A stretch of 7,239 nucleotides of DNA from Spirochaetales bacterium (GTDB taxonomy: Bacteria > Spirochaetota > Spirochaetia > DSM-27196 > SLST01): the NCBI GenBank assembly GCA_030642995.1, contig DAOWMR010000136.1, positions 1 to 7,239 of the forward strand, read 5' to 3'. Position numbers and translations under genes: made by a program. The notes beneath the pieces were generated by a model, which was not told the origin of the DNA, ran no database searches, and worked only from the letters and a program-made list of their open reading frames with translations. The first letter of the stretch is position 1. Every line of letters starts with the position of its first letter. Shown one piece after another: positions 1 to 5,336 of the stretch.

Positions 1-75
1 CCTGCAAGAAGGACCCTTGAACATATATGTGCGTTCGCCCTGCCCCCATGATATGATCCGTGGATTGGGGAGCAC
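1..75. other. Leader upstream of the mechanosensitive channel gene
   Basis: No convincing coding sequence is seen here. The stretch begins inside an unknown upstream context and contains an AT-rich patch around 17-29 (TTGAAC followed by ATATATG), then an extended -10-like element at 49-57 and a purine-rich ribosome-binding candidate (GGGGAG, 67-72) just before the GTG start at 76. It is best read as the 5' control region of the MscS-family gene. The window edge hides whatever lies upstream. Confidence 0.5.
49..57 (+). promoter_or_regulatory. Candidate extended -10 promoter for the MscS-family gene
   Basis: TG-A-TATGAT fits an extended -10 element (TGN before a hexamer matching TATAAT at five of six places). 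No good -35 lies 16-18 bases upstream, which is tolerated for extended -10 promoters. Transcription would start near 64, giving a leader of only about 12 bases that just holds GGGGAG. Known from sigma-70-type promoters in general; its use here is inferred. Confidence 0.35.
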
Positions 76-1224
76 GTGGCAGCATTGGTGAGTTTGGTCA
101 GGGAGTTTTTCTCCGGAAGGATTGTGTTGGGAGCCAATACCTTTTCGGTGACATGGGGCCAGTTTATCTTTACCTTTGTCCTGCCGCTCGTTGGCATCTA
201 TCTGGCCATTCGTCTGATTGTGTTCTTCGTGAAGCGACTGGTCGCGAAGAGCCGGCTGAAGGACGAGGCGAAGAATCGGATCATGCGTTGGTTCCGGTGG
301 GCGCATCGGTTGCTGTTTTTTGTAGCGGTCGTGGTTCTGGCGGTCAATCTCTTCGGTGACGAGGTCACCGGCAGTCTCGGTTCCGTGTTTACCTTCCTGC
401 GGGAACCGTTCTTCGTATCTGGAAATACGCAGATCTCGGTAGTAACGCTATTGCTGCTCGTGCCCATCTTCTACCTGGCCTCCTGGGCCGCAAATGGAAC
501 CCGGCGATTCCTCGAGGCGGGCGTCCTGGATCGATTGAGTCTTGATGCCTCTCGCAGATTCACCATAGTCAGCCTGACCCGTTACGGCGTCATGGCGCTC
601 GTGATCATCATTGGCTTGTCCGTCGTCGGAATCAACCTCTCGTCACTTGCAGTGATCTTTGGTGTCCTCGGTCTTGGTCTGGGCTTTGGTCTTCAGGGTG
701 TAGTTGCCAATTTCTTTGCGGGGATCGTCATCATGATTTCTCGGCCGATCAAGGAGGGCGACCGGATCCACATAGGTGACATGGAGGGGGACGTCATTCA
801 CATCCGGTTGCTCTACAGTGTGGTGAGCACCATCACGCACGAGACCATCGTGATCCCGAATCGACACGTCACCGAAAACCTCGTTCATAATCAATCCTAC
901 GAGGATCCGAGCATCATCCTGTTCACCGATGTGCAGGTTTCCTACACTTCTGATCTGGATCAGGTGAACGAAGTGCTCCTGCAGGTGGCGCTGGAGAATG
1001 AATACAGATACAGCAACCGGCCGCCCAGAGTTCTTTTCCGAAGTTTCGACAGCTCGGGTATCACGGTCACGCTTGCGATGCCCATCAAGAATGCCACCGA
1101 GCGTCATCAGGCCCGGTCGGCAATGGTGATGGACATTTGGCGTGCCTTCAAGAAGTCAGAAATTGAGATTCCGTTCCCGCAGCAGGATGTGCATGTAAAG
1201 GAACTCCCGGCAATTGAACGCTAA
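76..1224 (+). CDS. MscS-family small-conductance mechanosensitive ion channel
   Basis: A 382-residue inner-membrane channel expected to open under membrane tension and release solutes during hypo-osmotic shock. The N-terminal half has hydrophobic segments at about residues 29-52, 78-94, 118-138 and 163-183. These are followed by the pore-lining helix at about 187-222, which is Gly/Ala-rich (GVLGLGLGFGLQGVVANFFAG) as in the MscS TM3. The cytoplasmic beta domain begins with SRPIKEGDRI (222-231) and carries the VIPN motif (259-262). The C-terminal alpha/beta part ends in the family hallmark IEIPFPQQDVHV (363-374). The extra N-terminal helices make it longer than E. coli MscS (286 residues), closer to the YbdG/YnaI style. 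The GTG start at 76 is the first in frame after GGGGAG (67-72, spacing only 3); TTG at 85 or GTG at 88 are alternatives. It stands alone on this strand, and its stop overlaps the stop of the convergent Rrf2 gene. The exact subtype is not decided. Confidence 0.95.
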   Translation: MAALVSLVREFFSGRIVLGANTFSVTWGQFIFTFVLPLVGIYLAIRLIVFFVKRLVAKSRLKDEAKNRIMRWFRWAHRLLFFVAVVVLAVNLFGDEVTGSLGSVFTFLREPFFVSGNTQISVVTLLLLVPIFYLASWAANGTRRFLEAGVLDRLSLDASRRFTIVSLTRYGVMALVIIIGLSVVGINLSSLAVIFGVLGLGLGFGLQGVVANFFAGIVIMISRPIKEGDRIHIGDMEGDVIHIRLLYSVVSTITHETIVIPNRHVTENLVHNQSYEDPSIILFTDVQVSYTSDLDQVNEVLLQVALENEYRYSNRPPRVLFRSFDSSGITVTLAMPIKNATERHQARSAMVMDIWRAFKKSEIEIPFPQQDVHVKELPAIER

Positions 1225-1670
1225 ACGCTGATTTCTCTGCCGCTCATCAAGCTGTCAAGAGCCGGACTCTCGTTCATGTCCATGATGCGGCGCAGCGAGA
1301 GACCTTCAAAATAGCTGACGATAAGGTCTGAAGCCTCTTGCCACACACCGTAAACTGAGCAGTTCTCGGCGCGCTCGCATTCATCTTCTCCCATGCACGG
1401 CGAAATCTCCAGTCCTTCGCCGACAGCGTCAAAGATATCTTTGACCGAGATATCCTCCGGCGCTCTGTCAAGCATGAAACCGCCGCCTGGTCCTCGCACT
1501 GAGCTGATGATCCCGGATTTCTTCATCCGGAAGAAGATCTGCTCGAGAAACTCCGGAGAGATCTCTTCATCGCCGGCAATTTGCTTGATCGGGATTGGTT
1601 TGTCCGATGCCGCTAAAGCGAGATTGGTTATCGCGCGAAGCGCATATCTGCCCTTCGTTGTCACTCTCAT
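1221..1670 (-). CDS. Rrf2-family transcriptional regulator, IscR-like with three-cysteine cluster motif
   Basis: A 149-residue DNA-binding regulator. The N-terminal winged helix-turn-helix (about 1-66) starts MRVTTKGRYALRA, close to the IscR start, and has the wing signature SVRGPGGGF (57-65). Glu43, a DNA-specificity residue in E. coli IscR, is present. The cluster-binding loop contains Cys92, Cys98 and Cys104 (C-x5-C-x5-C), identical in spacing and numbering to IscR. The fourth IscR ligand, His107, is replaced by Tyr107. The loop is strongly acidic (MGEDE, ERAEN). A C-terminal helix (about 109-133) would form the dimer interface. By family knowledge it probably binds a [2Fe-2S] cluster and represses or activates genes for Fe-S, cysteine or redox metabolism; which ones is not shown. 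No isc or suf genes are adjacent. It has its own promoter and a good ribosome site (GGAGTGA, spacing 6), and may also receive read-through from epmA-efp. Other options are a CymR/NsrR-type member. Confidence 0.93.
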   Translation of the reverse strand: MRVTTKGRYALRAITNLALAASDKPIPIKQIAGDEEISPEFLEQIFFRMKKSGIISSVRGPGGGFMLDRAPEDISVKDIFDAVGEGLEISPCMGEDECERAENCSVYGVWQEASDLIVSYFEGLSLRRIMDMNESPALDSLMSGREISV

Positions 1671-1676
1671 TGGGTA

Positions 1677-1683
1677 TCACTCC
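1677..1683 (-). promoter_or_regulatory. Ribosome-binding site of the Rrf2-family gene
   Basis: On the minus strand GGAGTGA lies six bases before the ATG whose first base is 1670. This strong Shine-Dalgarno match fixes that start, which also aligns residue for residue with the IscR N-terminus. Confidence 0.75.
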
Positions 1684-1709
1684 GATGGGTCATATTTACC
1701 TTCAGAAAC

Positions 1710-1737
1710 ATTATAACCTGAGTTGTCAGATTCACAA
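1710..1737 (-). promoter_or_regulatory. Promoter of the Rrf2-family gene
   Basis: On the minus strand a perfect TATAAT (1715-1710) is preceded, after a 16-base spacer, by TTGTGA (1737-1732), which matches four of six bases of TTGACA. The predicted start of transcription is near 1703, about 33 bases before the ATG. This is the best sigma-70-type promoter in the window. It suggests the regulator is transcribed independently of epmA-efp. Confidence 0.65.
1715..1732. promoter_or_regulatory. Palindromic operator candidate in the Rrf2-gene promoter
   Basis: On the plus strand AACCTGA-GTTG-TCAGATT is an inverted repeat with 7-base arms, six of seven pairs matching (CTGA/TCAG perfect), separated by 4 bases. 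It fills the spacer between the -35 and -10, where a bound dimer would block RNA polymerase. Rrf2-family regulators commonly repress their own promoters, so autoregulation by the downstream gene product is a reasonable inference. The site is not an exact copy of a consensus I can cite. Confidence 0.4.
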
Positions 1738-1757
1738 ATCCAAAAAAGCGGATTTGT
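1734..1757. repeat. Inverted repeat next to the Rrf2-gene promoter
   Basis: On the plus strand ACAAATCC (1734-1741) and GGATTTGT (1750-1757) are perfect 8-base inverted arms around an 8-base loop AAAAAAGC. On the minus strand, read after efp, the loop contains six T bases. The stem is AT-rich and no T run follows it, so it is a weak terminator at best. Its 1734-1737 end overlaps the -35 hexamer, so a regulator-binding site is the alternative. Confidence 0.45.
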
Positions 1758-1772
1758 TACGATTTCTTCGTA
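1758..1772. repeat. Small inverted repeat downstream of efp
   Basis: On the plus strand TACGA (1758-1762) and TCGTA (1768-1772) form a perfect 5-base stem with loop TTTCT, directly abutting the 8-base inverted repeat at 1734-1757. In efp mRNA the two would make adjacent short hairpins shortly after the stop codon. They may protect the 3' end or slow polymerase. The short stem makes chance a real possibility. Confidence 0.25.
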
Positions 1773-1790
1773 TTTGTGGAGCGGACCGAT

Positions 1791-2354
1791 CTATTGGTTC
1801 ACGCGCTCTACGTAATCACCGCTCTCTGTGTTTACGAGGATTTTGTCGCCCTGCTTGATGAATATGGGTACCCGGACCTCGAGTCCCGTCTCTGTCTTCA
1901 CTGGTTTCGTGGCTCCGGTCACCGTGTCTCCTCGAACACCCTCGTCGGCTTCCGTGACTTCCAGTACGATCTTCAGGGGAACCGAGACGTCAATTGGTGT
2001 TGTTTCCCACATGATGATCCGATAGGTTTCGCCCTCTTTCATATAGAAGACTTTCTCTTCAAGCCCGTTCCGCCCGACGGTGAACTGCTCGTAGCTTTCA
2101 GCGTCCATGAAATTGTAGACACTGTCGTCGGCGTAGAGATACTGTGCGTCACGATCGAAGACATCGGCCTCTTCAACGGACTCACTCGTCTTGATCGTTT
2201 CACGAAGGACCGATCCGGAACGAAGGTTCTTCAGCTTCACCCGCACAAATGCGGCGCCTTTCCCCGGGTTTACAAACTCTCGTTCGGTTACCATGTAGGG
2301 TTCACCTTTCCAGATGAGGCACGTGCCTTTTGCGATCTGTCCGGGTCTAATCAT
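1791..2354 (-). CDS. efp: Translation elongation factor P (EF-P)
   Basis: A 187-residue, full-length EF-P. It binds between the ribosomal P and E sites and helps peptide bond formation at consecutive prolines. The order is a KOW-like N-terminal domain (about 1-63), a central OB domain (about 64-126) and a C-terminal OB domain (about 127-187). The tip loop reads NPGKGAAF (29-36), which puts the modifiable lysine at Lys32, equivalent to E. coli Lys34. The C-terminal signature runs through GDTVTGATKPVKTETG and VPIFIKQGDKILVNTESGDY. The gene begins with ATGA overlapping the epmA stop and has AGAGGA five bases upstream (2365-2360). The adjacent epmA indicates the lysine is charged with a lysine-type amino acid, probably (R)-beta-lysine, rather than rhamnosylated or 5-aminopentanolated. 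The acidic N-terminal half (ESVEEADVFDRDAQ) is ordinary for the family. Confidence 0.97.
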   Translation of the reverse strand: MIRPGQIAKGTCLIWKGEPYMVTEREFVNPGKGAAFVRVKLKNLRSGSVLRETIKTSESVEEADVFDRDAQYLYADDSVYNFMDAESYEQFTVGRNGLEEKVFYMKEGETYRIIMWETTPIDVSVPLKIVLEVTEADEGVRGDTVTGATKPVKTETGLEVRVPIFIKQGDKILVNTESGDYVERVNQ

Positions 2355-3424
2355 TCTGATCCTCTATCGGCTTGGGGTGACCGAAATATACCAAAGGTGG
2401 TGGAGAAAATCACCTCTCTGATGTCCTTTGCGGCGGTGAACACCATGAGCAGCCGATCCACGCCCAAAGCAACGCCGGAACAGGCCGGCGCCGATGAGAA
2501 TGCCACGAGGCCCTTGGCGGCCGGGTGGGGGACGAGCGCACGAAGTTTGGCTTCTTCGGCGTACTGCAGGTATGAGCGCAGTCTGTCGGGGTCGCGCTCC
2601 TCGGAGTAGCAATTGGCTACCTCGATCCCGGCAAGGTAGAGTTCCCATCGCCGGGCGAACGGTGTGTCGGGATTCTGTTCCGCAAGCGTCGGCACGGCGG
2701 CCGGGTAATCGGTCAGGATCACCGGCCGGTCAGCTGGCAGTTTCTCTTCAACAAAGGTGAGAAACATCCTCTGGAAGAGGTCGTCGTATGATTCACTCTC
2801 GTCCCCGGCCGGCCGCACGGAGAGTCCGGCGGATGCCGCCGCCTCCCGCATCCGCTCGACGCCGTCAAAGGCGCCCGCCTCGATCCCGGCGTACCGCTCG
2901 AACGCTTCGGACACCGACAGTCTGAGGGCCGGCGGCCGGCATGCGCGGATCCGATCGGCAGAGAGTTGTGCCGGCCGCGGCAACCGATGATCGGTCAGTT
3001 CCGACGCGAGATGCTCGAGGAGCGCATCGGTGTGGTCGGCGGAATCCATGTAGTCGGCATTCACGGTGTACCACTCGAGCATGGTGAACTCGGAGCTGTG
3101 TTGGGGCCCGGTGCTCTCGGCGTTCCTGAAGCAGTGGCTGAGTTGATACATGTTGCCGTATCCGGCGGTCAGCAACTCTTTCATCCACACTTCGGGCGAC
3201 GGGATGAGAAACCGTGCGGCCCCTCGGCGGGTTGTCGCGACCCCGGCGTCGGCGTTGCCATTGGGATTGCGGTGCTCGGTGGCGAACACCTCAATGTGTG
3301 GTTCGGGGATCAGTGCCGGTGCGAGCAGGGGAGTATCCACCTCCAGGTACAATCGCTGATCGAAGAATTTCCGGGTCTCTGCTATCACGCGAGCTCGGAG
3401 CTGTGCCATGTCCAGGCTCATCAT
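2351..3424 (-). CDS. epmA: EF-P--lysine ligase EpmA (PoxA/GenX/YjeA), class II LysRS-like
   Basis: A 357-residue paralogue of the lysyl-tRNA synthetase catalytic domain without the N-terminal anticodon-binding domain. It activates a lysine, (R)-beta-lysine in E. coli, and transfers it to the EF-P lysine. Class II motif 1 region is at about 20-40 (FFDQRLYLEVDTPLL), motif 2 at about 97-119 (HCFRN then SEFTMLEWY) and motif 3 at 317-326 (GVALGVDRLL). Ala319 corresponds to Ala298 of E. coli EpmA, a position usually Gly in true LysRS and linked to beta-lysine preference. GIEVANCYSE (266-275) matches the substrate-pocket segment GIELANGFHE. Oddities are HSSEFT in motif 2 where relatives have HNPEFT, and a length about 30 residues above the E. 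coli enzyme (325). This includes a C-terminal tail after the usual end. The start is uncertain: ATGs at 3424, 3421 and 3409, none with a good ribosome site. It directly precedes efp with a 4-base overlap. Confidence 0.94.
   Translation of the reverse strand: MMSLDMAQLRARVIAETRKFFDQRLYLEVDTPLLAPALIPEPHIEVFATEHRNPNGNADAGVATTRRGAARFLIPSPEVWMKELLTAGYGNMYQLSHCFRNAESTGPQHSSEFTMLEWYTVNADYMDSADHTDALLEHLASELTDHRLPRPAQLSADRIRACRPPALRLSVSEAFERYAGIEAGAFDGVERMREAAASAGLSVRPAGDESESYDDLFQRMFLTFVEEKLPADRPVILTDYPAAVPTLAEQNPDTPFARRWELYLAGIEVANCYSEERDPDRLRSYLQYAEEAKLRALVPHPAAKGLVAFSSAPACSGVALGVDRLLMVFTAAKDIREVIFSTTFGIFRSPQADRGSE
2360..2365 (-). promoter_or_regulatory. Ribosome-binding site of efp inside the epmA end
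   Basis: On the minus strand AGAGGA lies five bases before the efp ATG, within the last codons of epmA. Together with the ATGA stop/start overlap it supports the chosen efp start and translational coupling of the two genes. It should also let efp be translated at a higher rate than epmA, as fits a ribosomal factor made by the thousands and a catalytic modifier. Confidence 0.6.
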
Positions 3425-3468
3425 TCCAGTAGGATAACGGGCAAAGCTTTCGTATACTACGGCCTGCC
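3425..3468. promoter_or_regulatory. Divergent promoter region between epmA and the MalY/PatB gene
   Basis: Only 44 bases separate the two divergent starts. Rightward, TATACT (3453-3458) is a good -10 hexamer that would start transcription near 3465, some four bases before the ATG at 3469. Leftward, TATCCT (3436-3431 on the minus strand) is a weaker -10 that would start close to the epmA ATG at 3424. I find no convincing -35 for either and no Shine-Dalgarno before either ATG. Leaderless or almost leaderless mRNAs are therefore inferred, unless promoters lie inside the opposite genes. Confidence 0.4.
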
Positions 3469-4656
3469 ATGAGCCCTGACTTTGATCATCCGCTTGACCG
3501 GCGGGGGACCGACAGCATCAAGTGGGACCTGAAATCACTCGCTCCCGACGGCCGAAGGATTCTGCCCATGTGGGTTGCCGACATGGACTTCCCGATTCCG
3601 GATGTTGTGTCGTCCGCTCTCCGCGAGCGTATTGCCCACCCTGTCTTTGGCTACAGCTATCCTTCAGACGATCACCAGGAAGCGTTCACGGCATGGCAGA
3701 GACGGAGGAACCGCTGGGAGATTGACCGGGAGTGGCTGGTATACGCTCCAGGCGTGACGCCCGCCGTCCGGGCCGCGATCCTGGCGTTCACTGAGCCGGG
3801 AGACGAGGTAGTCATCCAGCCTCCGGTCTACAATCCATTCTTCACCGCGATTCGCGACAACGGACGCGTCGTGATAGAGAATCCGCTGGTTTCCGTTGGT
3901 CACCGCTACGAGATGGATCTGGAACACCTCAACGCCCAGATCACCAATCGAACTCGCATGCTGATTCTGTGTTCGCCTCACAATCCCGTTGGCAGGGTGT
4001 GGACACCGAATGAGTTGACCGCGCTCGGGGAACTCTGTGAGCGACACGATCTTACGATCGTTTGTGATGAAATTCACGGCGATCTCATCAGAGACGGGCA
4101 CACCTTCACCGCTCTCGGCTCGATCTCCGCCGAGATATCGAACAGAACGATTATTTGCGCGGCGCCGACCAAAACCTTCAATATCGCCGGACTCGCGAGT
4201 TCGTTCGCCATCGTGCAGGATCCTCGCAAGCGTAAGGCGTTGAGCGCGACAATCGAACGGTTGGGAATGGACCTTCCCAATACCCTCAGCGTCACCGCCG
4301 CAACCGCGGCGTACACCTGTGGCGGTGAGTGGCTCGATGCGCTCCTGGAGTACCTGAGTGCAACCTACGACTGGTTTGAGCGCGAATTCACAGCACGTTT
4401 CCCGCGCCTCGGCCTCTGCTCCATCCAGGGTACGTACCTCGCATGGCTCGACTTCCGCGAGGTGATGGAGGCGACGGGGGCGGACGAGACGATGGTGCAG
4501 CGTGCGCTTCTGGATGTTGGCGGCCTCCGGCTTTCCGAAGGCTCCTGGTTCGGCAGTGCAGGTCAGGGCTTCCAGCGGATGAATCTGGCCTGTCCCCGTG
4601 ACGTTGTGCGGGAAGGGCTTGATCGGTTGGAACTTGCATTGGAGGCGCTCGGGTGA
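3469..4656 (+). CDS. MalY/PatB-type PLP-dependent C-S lyase (aminotransferase class I/II fold)
   Basis: A 395-residue cytoplasmic fold-type I PLP enzyme, the usual length for the MalY/PatB group. It starts with the group signature at about 17-41 (IKWD then LPMWVADMDFPIP). PLP-site residues seen are Tyr121 (PPVYNPF), Asn172 (SPHNPVGR), Asp200 (CDEIHGDL), the Schiff-base Lys235 (PTKTFNIAGL) and the carboxylate-binding Arg370 (RMNLACPR). Members split C-S bonds by beta-elimination: cystathionine to homocysteine, pyruvate and ammonia, or cysteine and its conjugates to thiols or sulfide. E. coli MalY has an added regulatory role against MalT, which cannot be assumed here. It is the first gene of an operon with mtnN, whose GTG start lies in its last codons. 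This supports a role in methionine or sulfur recycling. No Shine-Dalgarno precedes the ATG; the start is set by the conserved N-terminus and the -10 just upstream. Confidence 0.93.
   Translation: MSPDFDHPLDRRGTDSIKWDLKSLAPDGRRILPMWVADMDFPIPDVVSSALRERIAHPVFGYSYPSDDHQEAFTAWQRRRNRWEIDREWLVYAPGVTPAVRAAILAFTEPGDEVVIQPPVYNPFFTAIRDNGRVVIENPLVSVGHRYEMDLEHLNAQITNRTRMLILCSPHNPVGRVWTPNELTALGELCERHDLTIVCDEIHGDLIRDGHTFTALGSISAEISNRTIICAAPTKTFNIAGLASSFAIVQDPRKRKALSATIERLGMDLPNTLSVTAATAAYTCGGEWLDALLEYLSATYDWFEREFTARFPRLGLCSIQGTYLAWLDFREVMEATGADETMVQRALLDVGGLRLSEGSWFGSAGQGFQRMNLACPRDVVREGLDRLELALEALG
4641..4645 (+). promoter_or_regulatory. Ribosome-binding site of the nucleosidase gene
   Basis: GGAGG lies seven bases before the GTG at 4653, inside the end of the upstream lyase gene. 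It is the strongest Shine-Dalgarno in the window and supports GTG rather than an internal ATG as the start of mtnN. Confidence 0.75.
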
Positions 4657-5336
4657 CGCTCATTCTCGGCGCGATGGACGGCGAAATTGCGGCGGCCCGT
4701 GCCGACCTTGAGAATCCGAGCAGGACCGCGTGGAACGGTTTTCATATCCACCACGGCTGGATTGGGGATCGAGAGGTGCTGGTTGCGAAAACCGGCGTCG
4801 GGAAGAGCCTTTCGGCGATGTTCTGTCAGCACCTGATAGATACTCACTCCCCCGAACAAATCCTTTTCGGCGGGGTCGCCGGAGCCCTGAACTCTTCTCT
4901 TGAGATTGGCGACACGTTGATTGCGCGAGACTGCATCATTCATGACATGGATGCCACAGCATTCGGCTTCAAGCTCGGGGAAATCCCCTACAGCCCGTAC
5001 CGGGTGTTCACCTGCGATCCGGCGCTCGTCGCACAGGCTGCGACCGTTGAGCCGATGGAGGGCAGTGTCGTTACGGGGCGCGTGCTGACGGGGGACCAGT
5101 TCTTGACGTCGGCGCAGACTCGGAATGAGTTGCGGGCGGCACTTGACGGGGATGCTGTTGAGATGGAGGGTGCGAGCGTGGGACTCGTGGCGACAGTTAA
5201 TCGAATTCCATTTCTCCTGATCCGAACGATTTCGGACAAGGCGGATGGCCAGGCCCGCACCGACTTTGGTTCGTTTCTGCAGTTTGCATCCCGCAACTCG
5301 TGGCACTACTTTCGACACATATTGGTGAATATATGA
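4653..5336 (+). CDS. mtnN: 5'-methylthioadenosine/S-adenosylhomocysteine nucleosidase (MTAN, Pfs)
   Basis: A 227-residue enzyme, close to the 232 of E. coli Pfs. It hydrolyses the N-glycosidic bond of MTA, SAH and 5'-deoxyadenosine, giving adenine and a thioribose such as S-ribosylhomocysteine. It removes inhibitors of SAM-dependent reactions. The fold of the nucleoside phosphorylase family is shown by LILGAMDGEI (3-12, with Glu11 matching catalytic Glu12), GGVAGAL (73-79), IGDTLIARDCIIHDMDATAFGF (85-106) and TGDQFL (146-151). It also has the ribose-binding VEMEGASVG with Glu172 (169-177) and TISDKAD with general acid Asp195 (192-198). The GTG start overlaps the lyase TGA as GTGA, with GGAGG upstream; the stop overlaps the next gene's ATG. 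Being between the C-S lyase and the peptidase gene, it is co-transcribed and probably coupled. No luxS is seen to take the S-ribosylhomocysteine further. Confidence 0.95.
   Translation: MTLILGAMDGEIAAARADLENPSRTAWNGFHIHHGWIGDREVLVAKTGVGKSLSAMFCQHLIDTHSPEQILFGGVAGALNSSLEIGDTLIARDCIIHDMDATAFGFKLGEIPYSPYRVFTCDPALVAQAATVEPMEGSVVTGRVLTGDQFLTSAQTRNELRAALDGDAVEMEGASVGLVATVNRIPFLLIRTISDKADGQARTDFGSFLQFASRNSWHYFRHILVNI

Larger units (their letters stand above)
1671..1790 (-). other. Intergenic region between efp and the Rrf2-family gene
   Basis: This is the only non-coding gap above 50 bases outside the window's first bases. It is much more AT-rich than the genes around it. Read on the minus strand it holds, in order, two small adjacent inverted repeats (1772-1758 and 1757-1734), a -35/-10 promoter (1737-1710) with a palindrome in its spacer, a leader of about 33 bases, and the GGAGTGA ribosome site. 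I see no GC-rich hairpin followed by a T run, so a standard intrinsic terminator for efp is not evident. Confidence 0.6.

Noticed and set aside
643..1107. A 154-codon minus-strand open frame opposite the channel gene
   Set aside because: It is antisense to the conserved pore and beta domain of the MscS protein and has no recognisable motif.
1734..1757. Intrinsic terminator for efp
   Set aside because: The stem is AT-rich (8 pairs, 3 of them G-C) and the T run is in the loop rather than after the stem, so it does not fit a Rho-independent terminator; kept only as an inverted repeat.
1776..2609. A 277-codon plus-strand open frame across efp and the end of epmA
   Set aside because: It is antisense to two well-supported genes and crosses their overlap; no family resemblance is seen.
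2351..3424. Lysyl-tRNA synthetase (lysS) as the identity of the minus-strand class II enzyme
   Set aside because: The N-terminal anticodon-binding OB domain is absent, the length is about 357, motif 3 has Ala where LysRS has Gly, and the gene abuts efp. All of these favour EpmA.
4563..5318. A 251-codon minus-strand open frame opposite mtnN
   Set aside because: It lies antisense to a clear MTAN gene with all catalytic motifs, shows no recognisable domain, and has a composition (Arg/His/Pro/Ser-rich) typical of a shadow frame.
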